Counted from the stretch's first letter, positions 16,097 to 25,306 are shown. The stretch: 64,000 nt of DNA from Luteimonas sp. MC1572 (GCF_016615815.1 NZ_CP067112.1:2356001-2420000), one strand, 5' to 3'. A program made the numbers and translations. Notes: generated by a model not told the origin, from the sequence alone.

Positions 16097-16894
16097 TCAG
16101 CGTTCCAGCCACGCCAGCGTCGCCATGCGACCGGTGCGCGCGTCTCGACGATGCGAATAGAAGTGCGCCGGCTCGCTGATCGTGCACAGGCCGCCGCCGT
16201 GGATGTCGTGCGCGGCAAGCCCGGCGGCCTGCAGCCGGCGGCGTGCGAGGGCGTAAAGGTCAACGCGCCAGTGGCCGGGCCGGGTGGCGGCGAACGCCGC
16301 ATCCGCGTCGGCGTCGGTGGCCACGAAGGCCTCGCGGACCTCGGCACCCACTTCATACGCCTGCGGCCCTGCGGCGGGACCCAGCCACGCGACAAGACCA
16401 CCCGGCGCCGTGCGCATCGCAGCGACCGCGCGCTCCAGCACGCCCGCCGCCAGTCCGCGCCAGCCCGCATGCGCCGCGCCCACCTCGCCGCCATTGCGCG
16501 CGGCCAGCACCACGGGCAGGCAGTCGGCGGTGAGGATGGCGAGCACGGTGCCCACGCGCGCGGTCACCGCGGCATCGGCTTCCGGCTCGGCGGCCATCCG
16601 CGCGCGCTCCGCGGTCGCGTCGCCCGGTGGCAAGGCCGCGTCCACGCGCAGCACGCGCGTGCCATGCACCTGGCGCAGCCAGCGCGGCGCGGAGGGCAGG
16701 TCCATGAGCGAGACCAGCCTGGCGCGATTGGCCGACACCGTGGCCGGATCGTCGCCGGCGTCAGCGCGCGCATTGCCGAGGTTGAAGCTGTCGAACGGCG
16801 CCTCCGACGCGCCTGCGCCGTGGCGCAGTGTCACCAGCGCGCGCACGCCGGGCGGCGCGGGCCAGTCCGCATCCAGCCACGGCGCGGCGCTCAT
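16097..16894 (-). CDS. pgeF: peptidoglycan editing factor PgeF (YfiH/laccase-domain protein)
   Basis: The 265-residue single-domain protein has the YfiH signature residues: [21 protein letters not shown] (zinc Cys), [16 protein letters not shown] (zinc His) and a final [11 protein letters not shown]. Family members hydrolyse mis-incorporated L-Ser from the peptidoglycan precursor UDP-MurNAc-L-Ser, and purified homologues also act on purine nucleosides. The start codon overlaps the rluD stop by four bases (ATGA), so it is translated from the rluD message. This rluD-pgeF order is common in gammaproteobacteria. An artificially long frame extends upstream through rluD and nadE but has no start supporting it. 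Confidence 0.93.
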   Translation of the reverse strand: MSAAPWLDADWPAPPGVRALVTLRHGAGASEAPFDSFNLGNARADAGDDPATVSANRARLVSLMDLPSAPRWLRQVHGTRVLRVDAALPPGDATAERARMAAEPEADAAVTARVGTVLAILTADCLPVVLAARNGGEVGAAHAGWRGLAAGVLERAVAAMRTAPGGLVAWLGPAAGPQAYEVGAEVREAFVATDADADAAFAATRPGHWRVDLYALARRRLQAAGLAAHDIHGGGLCTISEPAHFYSHRRDARTGRMATLAWLER

Positions 16895-17904
16895 CGCCGC
16901 GGCTGGGCGTGCGCGTGGGCGCGGCTGTCGTCGCGCAGGGCGCGCAGCAGCCCCTGCATGTCGGCGGGCAGCGGCGCCTCGCAGCGGATGGACTCGCCCG
17001 TCGTCGGGTGCACGAATTCCAGCACCTGCGCATGCAGCGCCTGGCGGCGGAACCCGCGCAGCGCCGTGACCAGTTCGTCGGTCGCGCCGCGCGGGAGCTT
17101 GAGCGGGCCGCCATACATCGGGTCGCCGAGGATCGGGTGCTTCATGTGCATCATGTGCACGCGGATCTGGTGCGTGCGCCCGGTTTCCAGGCGGCACTCC
17201 AGCGCGGTGTGCGCGCGGAAGCGCTCCTGCAGGCGGTAGTGCGTGGTCGCCTCGCGGCCGTCCTCGCGCACCGCCATGCGGATGCGGTCGCGCGGGTGGC
17301 GGTCGATCGCGGCGTTCACCGTGCCGCCCGACACCAGCGCCCCGACCACCACGGCCAGGTACTGGCGGTGCACCTCGCGCGCCGACAGCTGCGCCACCAG
17401 CGCGGTCTGCGCCTGCACGGTACGTGCGATCACCATGACGCCCGAGGTGTCCTTGTCCAGGCGGTGCACGATGCCCGCGCGCGGCACCAGCGCCAGCGCC
17501 GGATCGCGGAACAGCAACGCGTTGACCATGGTGCCGGTGGGATTGCCGGCGCCGGGATGGACGACCAGGCCCGCGGGCTTGTCGACCACCAGCACGTCGG
17601 CGTCCTCGTACAGCACGGAAAGCGGGATGTCCTCGGGCTCGGCGCGCACCTGGGTGTCGAACGTGGCGGCCAGCACCACTTCCTCGCCACCGCGCACGGG
17701 GTCGCGCGGACGCACGACTGCGCCATCGAGCAGCACGTCGCCGGACTTGATCCAGGTGGTCAGCCTGGAGCGCGAGAATTCGGGAAACAGCTCGGCCAGC
17801 ACCGCGTCGAAGCGGCGTCCGGACAGCGCATCGGGAACACGCGCGGTCAGCGGGGCTTCGGGGGTGCCGTCGGCGGCACCGGCAGCGGATTCGTGGTCGG
17901 ACAT
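16891..17904 (-). CDS. rluD: 23S rRNA pseudouridine synthase D
   Basis: The product is 337 residues. An S4 RNA-binding domain comes first ([20 protein letters not shown]). The RluA-family catalytic domain follows, with the nucleophile Asp in [15 protein letters not shown] and the ending segment [21 protein letters not shown]. RluD makes the pseudouridines of helix 69 in the large-subunit rRNA. The neighbours are diagnostic: bamD is divergent 85 bp away and pgeF overlaps downstream, the same arrangement as around E. coli rluD. The first 25 residues are acidic and low in complexity. RluC is less likely because of the context. Confidence 0.93.
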   Translation of the reverse strand: MSDHESAAGAADGTPEAPLTARVPDALSGRRFDAVLAELFPEFSRSRLTTWIKSGDVLLDGAVVRPRDPVRGGEEVVLAATFDTQVRAEPEDIPLSVLYEDADVLVVDKPAGLVVHPGAGNPTGTMVNALLFRDPALALVPRAGIVHRLDKDTSGVMVIARTVQAQTALVAQLSAREVHRQYLAVVVGALVSGGTVNAAIDRHPRDRIRMAVREDGREATTHYRLQERFRAHTALECRLETGRTHQIRVHMMHMKHPILGDPMYGGPLKLPRGATDELVTALRGFRRQALHAQVLEFVHPTTGESIRCEAPLPADMQGLLRALRDDSRAHAHAQPRR

Positions 17905-17989
17905 GGGGGAGGGGCTCGGGTTCAGGCGCGCCCGGCGGCAGGCCGGGACTGGCTGCTATTATCCCCGGTTCACGCCTCAGCTGCCCCAG

Positions 17990-18850
17990 ATGCCCATGAC
18001 CGCTCGCCCGACCCTGTTCCGCCGCGCCCTGCTGCTCGTGCTGCTGGCGGTGCTCACCACCTCCGGATGTGCCCGCATGAAGGGCATGTTCAAGGATGAA
18101 GATGCCAACGAGGGCGTCGCGGTCGAGACCCTCTATGACAAGGGCCACGGGATGATGCGCCGCGGCAACTGGAGCGCCGCCGCCAACACCTTCAGGCGCC
18201 TGGTGGCGCAATACCCCTACGGCACGCACACCGAACAGGCGATGATGGAAACCGCCTACGCGCACTACAAGATGGGCAACAACGAGGAAGCCATCTCGTC
18301 CATCGACCGCTTCATCCGCACCTACCCCACGCACCGCAACGTGGCGTACATGTACTACCTGCGCGGCCTGGTGAACTCCAACCGCGACACCGTCTTCCTG
18401 CAGCGCGTCTGGTCGCTCGATGCCAGCCGTCGCGACCTGGCCACGCCGACGCAGGGCTTCAACGACCTGTCCATCGTCGCCGACCGCTACCCCAACAGCC
18501 GCTACGCCGCCGACGCGCGCCTGCGCATGGTGGCGCTGCGCAACCTGTTCGCGCGCCACGAGATCGAGACGGCGCTGTATTACATGCGCCGCGAGGCCTG
18601 GGTGGCGGCCAGCGAGCGCGCCACCTACCTGCTGGAAACCTACCCGCAGAGCGAATACCAGAACGATGCCGTCGCCGTGCTGGCCGCCGCGTACACCGAG
18701 CTGGGCAACACCACCCTGGCCGCCGACGCCCGGCGCGTGCTGGAGCTCAACGAGCCGGCGCATCCATACCTGACCGGCAAGTGGCCGAACTACCCCTGGA
18801 CCATCCGCAAGCTCAACCCGTTCGCGTCGGAAAAGTCCGCGCTGGATTGA
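17990..18850 (+). CDS. bamD: outer-membrane assembly lipoprotein BamD
   Basis: The 286-residue lipoprotein has lipobox LTTSGC, so Cys near residue 28 is acylated and the protein is held at the inner face of the outer membrane. The mature part consists of TPR repeats (LYDKGHGMMRRGNWSAAANTF, QAMMETAYAHYKMGNNEEAI, NVAYMYYLRGLVN) as in the YfiO family. It works with BamA to fold beta-barrel proteins such as the receptors in this window. The start may be ATG 17990 or ATG 17996; no strong ribosome site separates them. Divergent from rluD. Confidence 0.95.
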   Translation: MPMTARPTLFRRALLLVLLAVLTTSGCARMKGMFKDEDANEGVAVETLYDKGHGMMRRGNWSAAANTFRRLVAQYPYGTHTEQAMMETAYAHYKMGNNEEAISSIDRFIRTYPTHRNVAYMYYLRGLVNSNRDTVFLQRVWSLDASRRDLATPTQGFNDLSIVADRYPNSRYAADARLRMVALRNLFARHEIETALYYMRREAWVAASERATYLLETYPQSEYQNDAVAVLAAAYTELGNTTLAADARRVLELNEPAHPYLTGKWPNYPWTIRKLNPFASEKSALD

Positions 18851-18863
18851 TGGCGCGGCCGCG

Positions 18864-18955
18864 GTGGCCGTGAGGCCTTCGCGGCTCATGTCCCCCGGAT
18901 CCGCCTGGCGGCGGATGCCTCCTCCTTGACTTCCCCGCGAAGGCCTCACGGCCAC
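18864..18955. repeat. large nested inverted repeat between bamD and nadE
   Basis: A perfect 21 bp arm at 18864-18884 (core GGCCGTGAGGCCTTCGCG) is matched by its reverse complement at 18935-18955. The 50 bp between them carries a second hairpin (ATCCGCC and GGCGGAT around 18899-18915). It lies between two convergent genes. There is no T tract, so a repeat element or bidirectional terminator/mRNA-stabilising structure is more likely than a simple intrinsic terminator. Confidence 0.75.
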
Positions 18956-18981
18956 TTCGGGGCGCACCGCCCGCTGTTCGC

Positions 18982-20619
18982 CTAGTGCGTGTACTTGTTG
19001 CTGATCGGGTAGCGGCGTTCGCGCCCGAAGGCGCGGCGCGAGATCTTCGGCCCTGGCGCCGACTGCTGGCGCTTCCACTCGCTGGTGCGCACCAGCTTCA
19101 CCACGCGGTCCACCACCGCCACGTCGAACCCGGCGGCGGTGATCTCCTCGCGTGACTGCTCCTGGTCGACGAACCGGCGCAGGATGGCGTCCAGCACGTC
19201 GTAGGGTGGCAATGAATCCTGGTCGAGCTGGTTGTCGCGCAGCTCCGCCGACGGCGCGCGCGCGATGACCGCTGGCGGGATGACCGGCGCGCCGCCAACC
19301 GTGTTGCGCCACTTCGACAGGCCGTAGACCTCGGTCTTGTAGAGATCCTTGATGGGCGCGTAGCCGCCGCACATGTCGCCGTAGATGGTGGCGTAGCCCA
19401 CCGCGTACTCGCTCTTGTTGCCGGTGGTCAGCACCAGGCCACCCAGCTTGTTGGACAGCGCCATCAGGATCGCGCCGCGCGCGCGCGACTGCAGGTTCTC
19501 CTCGGCGGTATCCACCTCGCGCCCGGCAAAGGCCTCGCGCAGCACCGACAGGTAGCCTTCGAACGGTGCCTCGATCGGCACCGTCATCAGCTCCACGCCC
19601 AGCGCGCGGCACTGCTCGTCGGCCAGGTCGTTGCTGAGGTTGGCGGTGTAGCGCGACGGCATGCGCACGGCGGTGACGTTGCCGGCACCCAGCGCATCCA
19701 CCGCCATCGCCAGCACGATCGACGAGTCGATCCCGCCCGACAGCCCCAGCCATGCGCGCGTGAACCCGTTCTTGGCGAAGTAGTCGCGGATGCCGCGCAC
19801 CACGGCGCGCCAGGCCAGCGCGTCCATGCTCTCGTCACCATCGTCCATCCACGTGATGGGCGTGAACGCGCGACTCGCGGCGTCGTAGTCCACCACCAGC
19901 CACTGGTCGGTGAACGCGGCCGCGGCCGGATGCACCGTGCCGTCGCCGTCGGCCACCACCGAGGCGCCATCGAACACCAGCGCGTCCTGGCCGCCCACCA
20001 CGTTGAGGTAGGCGATGGCCGCGCCGTTGTCGCGCGTGAGCGCGGCCAGCATGGCATCGCGCTGCGCGTGCTTGCCGCGCTCGAAAGGCGACGCGTTGGG
20101 CACGAGCACCAGCTGCGCACCCTGCGCCACGGTGTCGGCAATCGGCTCGGGAAACCACAGGTCCTCGCAGACCAGCAGGCCCACCGGCACGCCCCGAACG
20201 TCGAACACGCACGACCCGCCATCCGGATCGACGTGGAAGTAGCGGCGCTCGTCGAACACGTTGTAGTTGGGCAGTTCGCGCTTGCGGTAGGTGCGCTCGA
20301 CGCGGCCGTCGCGCAGCACGCTCGCCGCGTTGTAGAGGATGCTGCCGGCCGACTCCGGCCAGCCGACGACGGCCACGATACCGGTCGCCGCCGCGGCCAC
20401 CCGCTGCAGCGCGCGCTCGCAGTCCGCAAGGAACGACGGCCGCAACAGCAGGTCTTCGGGCGGATAGCCGCTGATGGCGAGTTCGGGGAACAGCACGATG
20501 TCGGCGCCGTATTCGTCGCGCGCCTCGGCGATCATCGCCGCAATGCGGGTCGCGTTGCCTTCGACATCACCCACAGGGAAGTCGAACTGGGCGAGTGCGA
20601 TGCGGAGCGTTGGGGTCAT
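18982..20619 (-). CDS. nadE: glutamine-dependent NAD+ synthetase
   Basis: The 545-residue two-domain enzyme catalyses the last step of NAD synthesis, amidation of deamido-NAD+ with glutamine and ATP. The N-terminal nitrilase-like glutaminase has Glu in LFPELAISGYPPEDLLL, Lys in RKRELPNYNVFDE and Cys in VGLLVCEDLW. The C-terminal synthetase has the PP-loop LGLSGGIDSSIVLAMAVDAL and GNKSEYAVGYATIYGDM. The chosen ATG at 20619 is one base after the ccdB stop, and its GGAA ribosome site lies inside the ccdB end. A start at 20631 would overlap ccdB. No other NAD gene is adjacent. The expected tie of an essential gene to a toxin-antitoxin message is unusual. Confidence 0.95.
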   Translation of the reverse strand: MTPTLRIALAQFDFPVGDVEGNATRIAAMIAEARDEYGADIVLFPELAISGYPPEDLLLRPSFLADCERALQRVAAAATGIVAVVGWPESAGSILYNAASVLRDGRVERTYRKRELPNYNVFDERRYFHVDPDGGSCVFDVRGVPVGLLVCEDLWFPEPIADTVAQGAQLVLVPNASPFERGKHAQRDAMLAALTRDNGAAIAYLNVVGGQDALVFDGASVVADGDGTVHPAAAAFTDQWLVVDYDAASRAFTPITWMDDGDESMDALAWRAVVRGIRDYFAKNGFTRAWLGLSGGIDSSIVLAMAVDALGAGNVTAVRMPSRYTANLSNDLADEQCRALGVELMTVPIEAPFEGYLSVLREAFAGREVDTAEENLQSRARGAILMALSNKLGGLVLTTGNKSEYAVGYATIYGDMCGGYAPIKDLYKTEVYGLSKWRNTVGGAPVIPPAVIARAPSAELRDNQLDQDSLPPYDVLDAILRRFVDQEQSREEITAAGFDVAVVDRVVKLVRTSEWKRQQSAPGPKISRRAFGRERRYPISNKYTH

Positions 20620-20620
20620 G

Positions 20621-20935
20621 TCAGATTCCATGCGTCAGCATGTCGATGGCGGCGAGGATGGCATCACGTTCGTGTGACAGGTCGGCCGCCTGCTTGCCCA
20701 GCATTCGCATGGGGACGCCCATGACCTGCGGCGTATCCATCACCATGTGTCGATCGCCCACCAGCAGGCTGGGCATCAGTCGCTCCATCACGCCACCGGC
20801 GCGCTCGACCGTCACCAGCGGCACGACCACGCGCGAGCCGATGGTCTCGATCAGGTTGCTCTGTACGTCGAGAAAGTACGGAATCAACTTCTCCGAAACC
20901 GGATCGGCATTGGCATACGCGACGAACTGGCTCAT
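20621..20935 (-). CDS. ccdB: CcdB-family toxin
   Basis: The 104-residue protein aligns along its length with the F-plasmid gyrase poison CcdB. Matching parts are DVQSNLIETIGSRVVVPL near residues 23-40 (F: DVQSDIIDTPGRRMVIPL) and ADLSHERDAILAAIDML before the C-terminus (F: ADLSHRENDIKNAINLM). F CcdB ends in Trp-Gly-Ile, residues needed to trap DNA gyrase. Here the end is THGI, so Trp is replaced by His. Either toxicity is reduced, the gyrase contact is altered, or the target differs. Its start overlaps the ccdA stop by four bases. The stop codon is one base from the nadE start. Confidence 0.87.
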   Translation of the reverse strand: MSQFVAYANADPVSEKLIPYFLDVQSNLIETIGSRVVVPLVTVERAGGVMERLMPSLLVGDRHMVMDTPQVMGVPMRMLGKQAADLSHERDAILAAIDMLTHGI

Positions 20936-21198
20936 TCGCCCGCCCTGGCCGTGAATGCGCTCACGTGCTCGCTCAACATGCCGTCGCGCTCGATGCGGAG
21001 GTTGTAGGCCTCGATCGCCGCGCGGTTCTCATCCAGCCATTTCTCGCGCTTGCGTGCCCGCACCTCGGCCTCCAGCGCGCGCTCCAGCGTGGCGGACAGG
21101 TTGATGTCCAGGGCCTTGGCGGCCTCCAGCAGCCCCAGGTTGATGCTGACATTGGTGGCGCGCTTGCCAAAGCCGGCGTAGTCGTCGCGAATGCGCAT
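20932..21198 (-). CDS. ccdA: CcdA-family antitoxin
   Basis: The product is 88 residues. The N-terminal ribbon-helix-helix part reads RATNVSINLGLLEAAKALDINLSATLERAL. The C-terminal toxin-binding tail contains KREKWLDENRAAIEAYNLRIERDG, a typical CcdA tail. It would neutralise the following CcdB and repress the pair's own promoter. GGAG lies six bases before ATG 21198; an in-frame ATG at 21222 would add eight residues but lacks a ribosome site and lies in the operator. The ATGCGCAT palindromes at and upstream of the start support autoregulation. Confidence 0.85.
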   Translation of the reverse strand: MRIRDDYAGFGKRATNVSINLGLLEAAKALDINLSATLERALEAEVRARKREKWLDENRAAIEAYNLRIERDGMLSEHVSAFTARAGE

Positions 21199-21236
21199 TG
21201 CGGCTCTCCAAAATATGCGCATGAATGATGCGCATA
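21191..21236. promoter_or_regulatory. ATGCGCAT operator cluster of ccdAB
   Basis: The self-complementary octamer ATGCGCAT occurs three times, at 21191-21198 (covering the ccdA start codon), 21215-21222 and 21228-21235. The last two form a larger perfect inverted repeat, TATGCGCAT-gaatg-ATGCGCATA (21214-21236). Ribbon-helix-helix antitoxins bind arrays of short palindromes in their own promoter, so this is the likely CcdA operator. Confidence 0.65.
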
Positions 21237-21342
21237 GATGACTTGTGCAGTCAATCAGCTGGGGCCCGGGTGCGTGGCCGGGAGGCCATCGTCGGGGGAC
21301 ATGAGTCCTCTAGGGCCTTGGTACCCGGCACCCGACAGCACA

Positions 21343-21370
21343 AAGAAAAAACCCCGCACGAATGCGGGGT
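21343..21370 (-). terminator. intrinsic terminator of sucCD
   Basis: Leftward, the stem ACCCCGCA/TGCGGGGT closes a four-base loop (cgaa on the plus strand) and is followed by TTTTTTCTTTG. It starts about 30 bp after the sucD stop codon. The remaining 21237-21342 stretch toward ccdA shows nothing recognisable. Confidence 0.88.
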
Positions 21371-21399
21371 TCCTCTCAACGCGAAGCAGCGGACGAAAC

Positions 21400-22278
21400 T
21401 CAGCCAGCCAGGCGCTTGGCGATGGCGGCACCGAGGTCACCCGGCGACTTCACCGTGGTCACGCCGGCCTTCTCCATCGCCGCGAACTTGCCTTCCGCCG
21501 TGCCCGAACCGCCCGAAGCGATCGCACCGGCATGGCCCATGCGCTTGCCCTTCGGCGCGCTCGCACCGGCGATGAAGCCGACCACCGGCTTGGTCACGTA
21601 CTCGGCGATGAACTCGGCCGCTTCTTCCTCGGCCGAACCGCCGATCTCGCCGACCATGATGATGCCCTCGGTCTGCGCATCGTCCTGGAACAGCTTCAGG
21701 CAGTCGATGAAGTTCAGGCCGTTGATCGGGTCGCCGCCGATGCCGATCACCGTCGACTGGCCGAGGCCGGCGTCGGTGGTCTGCTTGACCGCTTCATAGG
21801 TCAGCGTGCCCGAGCGCGACACGATCGCGATCTTGCCCGGCATGTGGATGTGGCCCGGCATGATGCCGATCTTGCACTCGCCCGGGGTGATCACACCGGG
21901 GCAGTTCGGGCCCACCAGCACGGTGTCCGGATAGGTGCCGACCAGGGTCTTCTTGACGCGCAGCATGTCGAGCACCGGGATGCCCTCGGTAATGCACACG
22001 ATCACCTTGATGCCGGCATCGGCGGCTTCGAGGATCGCGTCGGCCGCGAACGGTGGCGGCACGTAGATCACCGACGCATTGGCGCCGGTCTCGCCCACGG
22101 CATCGGCCACGGTGTTGAACACCGGCAGGCCCAGGTGCTCGGTGCCGCCCTTGCCGGGGGTCACGCCACCGACGACCTTGGTGCCGTAGTCGAGCATCTG
22201 CTCGGCGTGGAAGGTGCCCTGCGTGCCGGTGAAGCCCTGCACGATGACCTTGGTGTCCTTGTTGATCAGAACGCTCAT
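21400..22278 (-). CDS. sucD: succinyl-CoA synthetase alpha subunit
   Basis: The 292-residue subunit forms succinate, CoA and ATP/GTP from succinyl-CoA in the TCA cycle together with SucC. The CoA-binding Rossmann domain begins [18 protein letters not shown], with GGVTPGKGG. The active-site phosphohistidine is in [14 protein letters not shown] (His near residue 248). Length matches E. coli SucD (289). sucC ends 54 bp upstream in the same direction, and a strong terminator follows. Confidence 0.97.
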   Translation of the reverse strand: MSVLINKDTKVIVQGFTGTQGTFHAEQMLDYGTKVVGGVTPGKGGTEHLGLPVFNTVADAVGETGANASVIYVPPPFAADAILEAADAGIKVIVCITEGIPVLDMLRVKKTLVGTYPDTVLVGPNCPGVITPGECKIGIMPGHIHMPGKIAIVSRSGTLTYEAVKQTTDAGLGQSTVIGIGGDPINGLNFIDCLKLFQDDAQTEGIIMVGEIGGSAEEEAAEFIAEYVTKPVVGFIAGASAPKGKRMGHAGAIASGGSGTAEGKFAAMEKAGVTTVKSPGDLGAAIAKRLAG

Positions 22279-22331
22279 TCGAATTGGATCCTGGAAAAGT
22301 AGGAAGTGGGGGCTGCCGCGCGCTGCGCGGG

Positions 22332-23498
22332 TCAGGCGGCCTTGGCGGCTTGGACGGCCTTGCGGGCGCCGTCGTTGATGTCGTCGGCCGGGGTGATGGC
22401 CAGGCCGCTCGACTTCAGCAGCGCCTTGCCTTCCTCCACGTTGGTGCCCTCCAGGCGCACGATCACCGGCACCTTGACGTCCACTTCCTTGACCGCGGCG
22501 ATGATGCCCTCGGCAATCATGTCGCAGCGCACGATGCCGCCGAAGATGTTGACGAAGATCGCCTTCACGTCGTCCGACGACAGGATCAGCTTGAACGCCT
22601 CGGTCACGCGCGCCTTGGTGGCGCCGCCGCCCACGTCCAGGAAGTTGGCCGGCGAGCCGCCTTCGAGCTGGATCACGTCCATGGTGGCCATGGCCAGGCC
22701 CGCGCCGTTGACCATGCAGCCGATGTTGCCGTCCATGGTCACGTAGTTGAGGTCGTGCTGGCTGGCCTTGACCTCGGTCTCGTCTTCCTGGCGGATGTCG
22801 CGCATGGCGACCAGCTCGGGATGGCGGAAGCCGGCGTTGTCGTCGGAGTCGACCTTGCCGTCGAGCACCGCGAGGTTGCCGTCGGTGAGGATGGCGAGCG
22901 GATTGAGCTCCACCAGCGCCAGGTCCTTCTCGTTGAACAGCTTGTAGAGCCCCATCATGATCTTGGTGAGCTGGTTGACCTGCTTGGCGGTCAGGCCCAG
23001 GCCGAAGCCCATGTCGCGGCACTGGTAGGGCTGCAGGCCCTGCACGAAGTTCACGTTGAGCGACTGGATCTTCTCCGGCGTTTCCGCCGCCACCTGCTCG
23101 ATGTCCACGCCGCCTTCGCTGGAGGCGATGAAGGTCACCGACTGCGTGCTGCGGTCCACCAGCACGGAGAGGTAGAGCTCCTTGGCGATATCGGTGGCCT
23201 GGGTGACCAGCACCGCGTCGATCGGCAGCTTGATGCCGGCCGTCTGGTAGGTCTCCATCCTGGTGCCGAGCATCGCCGTGGCGTACTCCTTGACCTGCTC
23301 GAGCGTCTTGGCGAGCTTCACGCCACCGGCCTTGCCGCGGCCGCCCGCGTGGATCTGGGCCTTGACCACCCAGAAGTCGCCGCCGATGGCCTTGGCCGCG
23401 TCAACAGCCTCCTCGGCGGTATGCGCAACGCGCCCGGCCGGGACTGCAATGCCGTAATCGGCAAACAACTGCTTCGCCTGGTACTCGTGGAAGTTCAT
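22332..23498 (-). CDS. sucC: succinyl-CoA synthetase beta subunit
   Basis: The 388 residues equal the E. coli length. The N-terminal ATP-grasp domain starts [17 protein letters not shown] and includes [19 protein letters not shown]. The C-terminal CoA-ligase domain has [20 protein letters not shown] and [17 protein letters not shown]. It supplies nucleotide and succinate binding for the heterotetramer with SucD. ATG 23498 was chosen over an upstream in-frame ATG at 23606 because it fits the family start. Divergent from pilS, as in Xanthomonas genomes. Confidence 0.97.
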   Translation of the reverse strand: MNFHEYQAKQLFADYGIAVPAGRVAHTAEEAVDAAKAIGGDFWVVKAQIHAGGRGKAGGVKLAKTLEQVKEYATAMLGTRMETYQTAGIKLPIDAVLVTQATDIAKELYLSVLVDRSTQSVTFIASSEGGVDIEQVAAETPEKIQSLNVNFVQGLQPYQCRDMGFGLGLTAKQVNQLTKIMMGLYKLFNEKDLALVELNPLAILTDGNLAVLDGKVDSDDNAGFRHPELVAMRDIRQEDETEVKASQHDLNYVTMDGNIGCMVNGAGLAMATMDVIQLEGGSPANFLDVGGGATKARVTEAFKLILSSDDVKAIFVNIFGGIVRCDMIAEGIIAAVKEVDVKVPVIVRLEGTNVEEGKALLKSSGLAITPADDINDGARKAVQAAKAA

Positions 23499-23672
23499 GT
23501 GGGGATCCGTGGTGGGAGGATGGGACAGCGCCCGCCATTCTCGCCGATCCGGCCGCCCCACGCCAAAAACTCCTCCCCCCGACCCGGCGGACACTGCGTC
23601 CGGCACCTATATAGTGCGTGGACACCCAGGGGGGAGCCACGGTCCTTGCCAAGCCCAACCGCCGATCGCGCC

Positions 23673-25262
23673 ATGCGCCGCGAGCTCTACCTGCTTGCCC
23701 TCTACCGGGTGCTCGAGGCCACGCTGCTGGCGGCCATGGTGTTCAGCCCGGCCGGCGCGCTGTTCGGCGAGGCCCGCGACCCGGCGCTCGCCGCCACCGT
23801 GGCCGTGGCCTACGTGCTGATGTCGCTGGTGCTGCTGCTGTTCTCGCAGCGCGAGAACTACCCGATGCTGCCGCACCTGCTGGTGGGCATCGTCTGCGAC
23901 GTCGGCGCCGCCACGCTGGCCACGCACGCCATGCCCAGCGCCGGGCCAGGCATCGCGATGATGCTGCTCTTCAACGTCGGCGCGGCGTCGCTGCTGCTGC
24001 CGCTGCGCCTCGGCCTGGTGGCCGCCGCCCTGGCCTCCGGCGCGCTGGTGGCACAGTTCATGGTGGTCGTGGCGAGCGGCAGCATGGTGCGCGACCGCCC
24101 GCTGGCCGAGGTGCTGATGTTTGCCGTCAGCTACTTCGCCATGGCCACGCTGACCAACTTCCTGGGCCTGCAGACGCGCGAAAGCCGCACCATCGCCCAG
24201 CAGCGCGGCGCCGAAGCGGCGAACCTGGCCGAGATCAACGAACTGATCATCCGCCGCATGCGGGTGGGCGTGATGATGGTCGACGGTTCCGGCCACATCC
24301 GCATGTCCAACGAGGCGGCCATGGTGCTGCTGGGCAACACCGCCAGCGGCGCCGACGGCCAGCTGCGCACGCTGCCGCAGATCTCCCCGGCGCTGTCCAT
24401 GCGCGTGGCCGAATGGCGGCGCAGCGGCGAGAGCGATGACACCCCGCTGAAGATCGGCGACGACGGCCACGACATCCTGCCGCGCTTCGCGCGCCTGCTG
24501 GCCACCGACGACACCACCCTGATCTTCCTCGACGACACCTCGCTGGTGGCACGCCGCGCCGAGACCCTGACCCTGGCCGCGATGGGCCGCTTCTCGGCGA
24601 GCCTTGCGCACGAGATCCGCAACCCGCTGGCCGCGATCAGCTACGCCACGCAGCTGCTCGAGGAATCGCGCGACATCGGCGACAGCGACCGCCGCCTGCT
24701 GCAGATCGTCCACCAGCAGTGCATGCGCACCAATGGCATCGTCGAAAGCGTGCTCAGCCTGGCCCGCCGCGAACGCGCCCAGCCGGAGCACGTCGACCTG
24801 GTCGGCCTGGTGCGCAATTTCGTCGAGGACTACCGCGAGACCACCCCGGAGGAGAACGGCAGCGTCAAGGCCGCCGGCAGCCTGGCGCGGCTCCCCGCCA
24901 TGATCGACCCGCGCCACCTGCACCAGGTACTGACCGCGCTGGTCAACAACGCCGTGCGCCATGGCCACCAGCCCGGTGAACCCGCGCGCATCACACTCCA
25001 CGTCGACGCGCAGGACGGCCTGCCGGTGATCCAGGTCAGCGACCGCGGCCCCGGCATCCCCGATGCCGTCACCGCGCAGCTGTTCCGGCCGTTCTTCACG
25101 ACCTCCGAGCACGGCACCGGCCTGGGCCTCTACATCGCCCACGAGCTGTGCCGCGCCAACGAGGCCACGCTGGATTACGTGGCCGTTCCGGGCGGCGGGG
25201 CCTGCTTCCGGATGGTGTTGCGAGGCAGGAATGCGATGCTTGCCTCATCTTCAAACCTTTGA
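23673..25262 (+). CDS. pilS: two-component sensor histidine kinase PilS
   Basis: The product is 529 residues. About six transmembrane helices come first (residues 8-175: LYLLALYRVLEATLLAAMVF through VLMFAVSYFAMATL). A PAS-like cytosolic segment follows, then the HisKA domain with SLAHEIRNPLAAISYATQLL (phospho-His near 313) and an HATPase domain with VNNAVRHG, DRGPGIP and HGTGLGLYIA. PilS senses pilin levels in the membrane and phosphorylates PilR, which activates sigma54 pilin transcription. pilR follows 58 bp later. The start MRRELYLLALYR was chosen because a very long upstream in-frame extension lies opposite sucC. A TATATAGT sequence at 23608-23615 could be part of its promoter. Confidence 0.94.
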   Translation: MRRELYLLALYRVLEATLLAAMVFSPAGALFGEARDPALAATVAVAYVLMSLVLLLFSQRENYPMLPHLLVGIVCDVGAATLATHAMPSAGPGIAMMLLFNVGAASLLLPLRLGLVAAALASGALVAQFMVVVASGSMVRDRPLAEVLMFAVSYFAMATLTNFLGLQTRESRTIAQQRGAEAANLAEINELIIRRMRVGVMMVDGSGHIRMSNEAAMVLLGNTASGADGQLRTLPQISPALSMRVAEWRRSGESDDTPLKIGDDGHDILPRFARLLATDDTTLIFLDDTSLVARRAETLTLAAMGRFSASLAHEIRNPLAAISYATQLLEESRDIGDSDRRLLQIVHQQCMRTNGIVESVLSLARRERAQPEHVDLVGLVRNFVEDYRETTPEENGSVKAAGSLARLPAMIDPRHLHQVLTALVNNAVRHGHQPGEPARITLHVDAQDGLPVIQVSDRGPGIPDAVTAQLFRPFFTTSEHGTGLGLYIAHELCRANEATLDYVAVPGGGACFRMVLRGRNAMLASSSNL

Positions 25263-25281
25263 CACTCGTCACAGTCTGCAA

Positions 25282-25306
25282 AAAGGTGCCAAAATTGGTC
25301 ACCTTT
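25282..25306. promoter_or_regulatory. inverted repeat between pilS and pilR
   Basis: AAAGGTG (25282-25288) and CACCTTT (25300-25306) are perfect complements around an AT-rich 11 bp centre (ccaaaattggt). It could be an operator or a small hairpin that adjusts pilR relative to pilS expression. Function unproven. Confidence 0.35.

Noticed and set aside
16097..19753. A 1218-codon minus-strand frame
   Set aside because: Only its final 265 codons (pgeF) are real; the rest runs through rluD, bamD and nadE out of their true frames.
21237..21342. Possible tRNA or small RNA between ccdA and the sucCD terminator
   Set aside because: No cloverleaf, anticodon arm or CCA end could be formed; only the sucCD terminator next to it is convincing.
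22284..23672. A long N-terminal extension in frame with pilS
   Set aside because: It overlaps sucC entirely on the opposite strand and has no PilS homology; pilS begins at MRRELYLLALYR.
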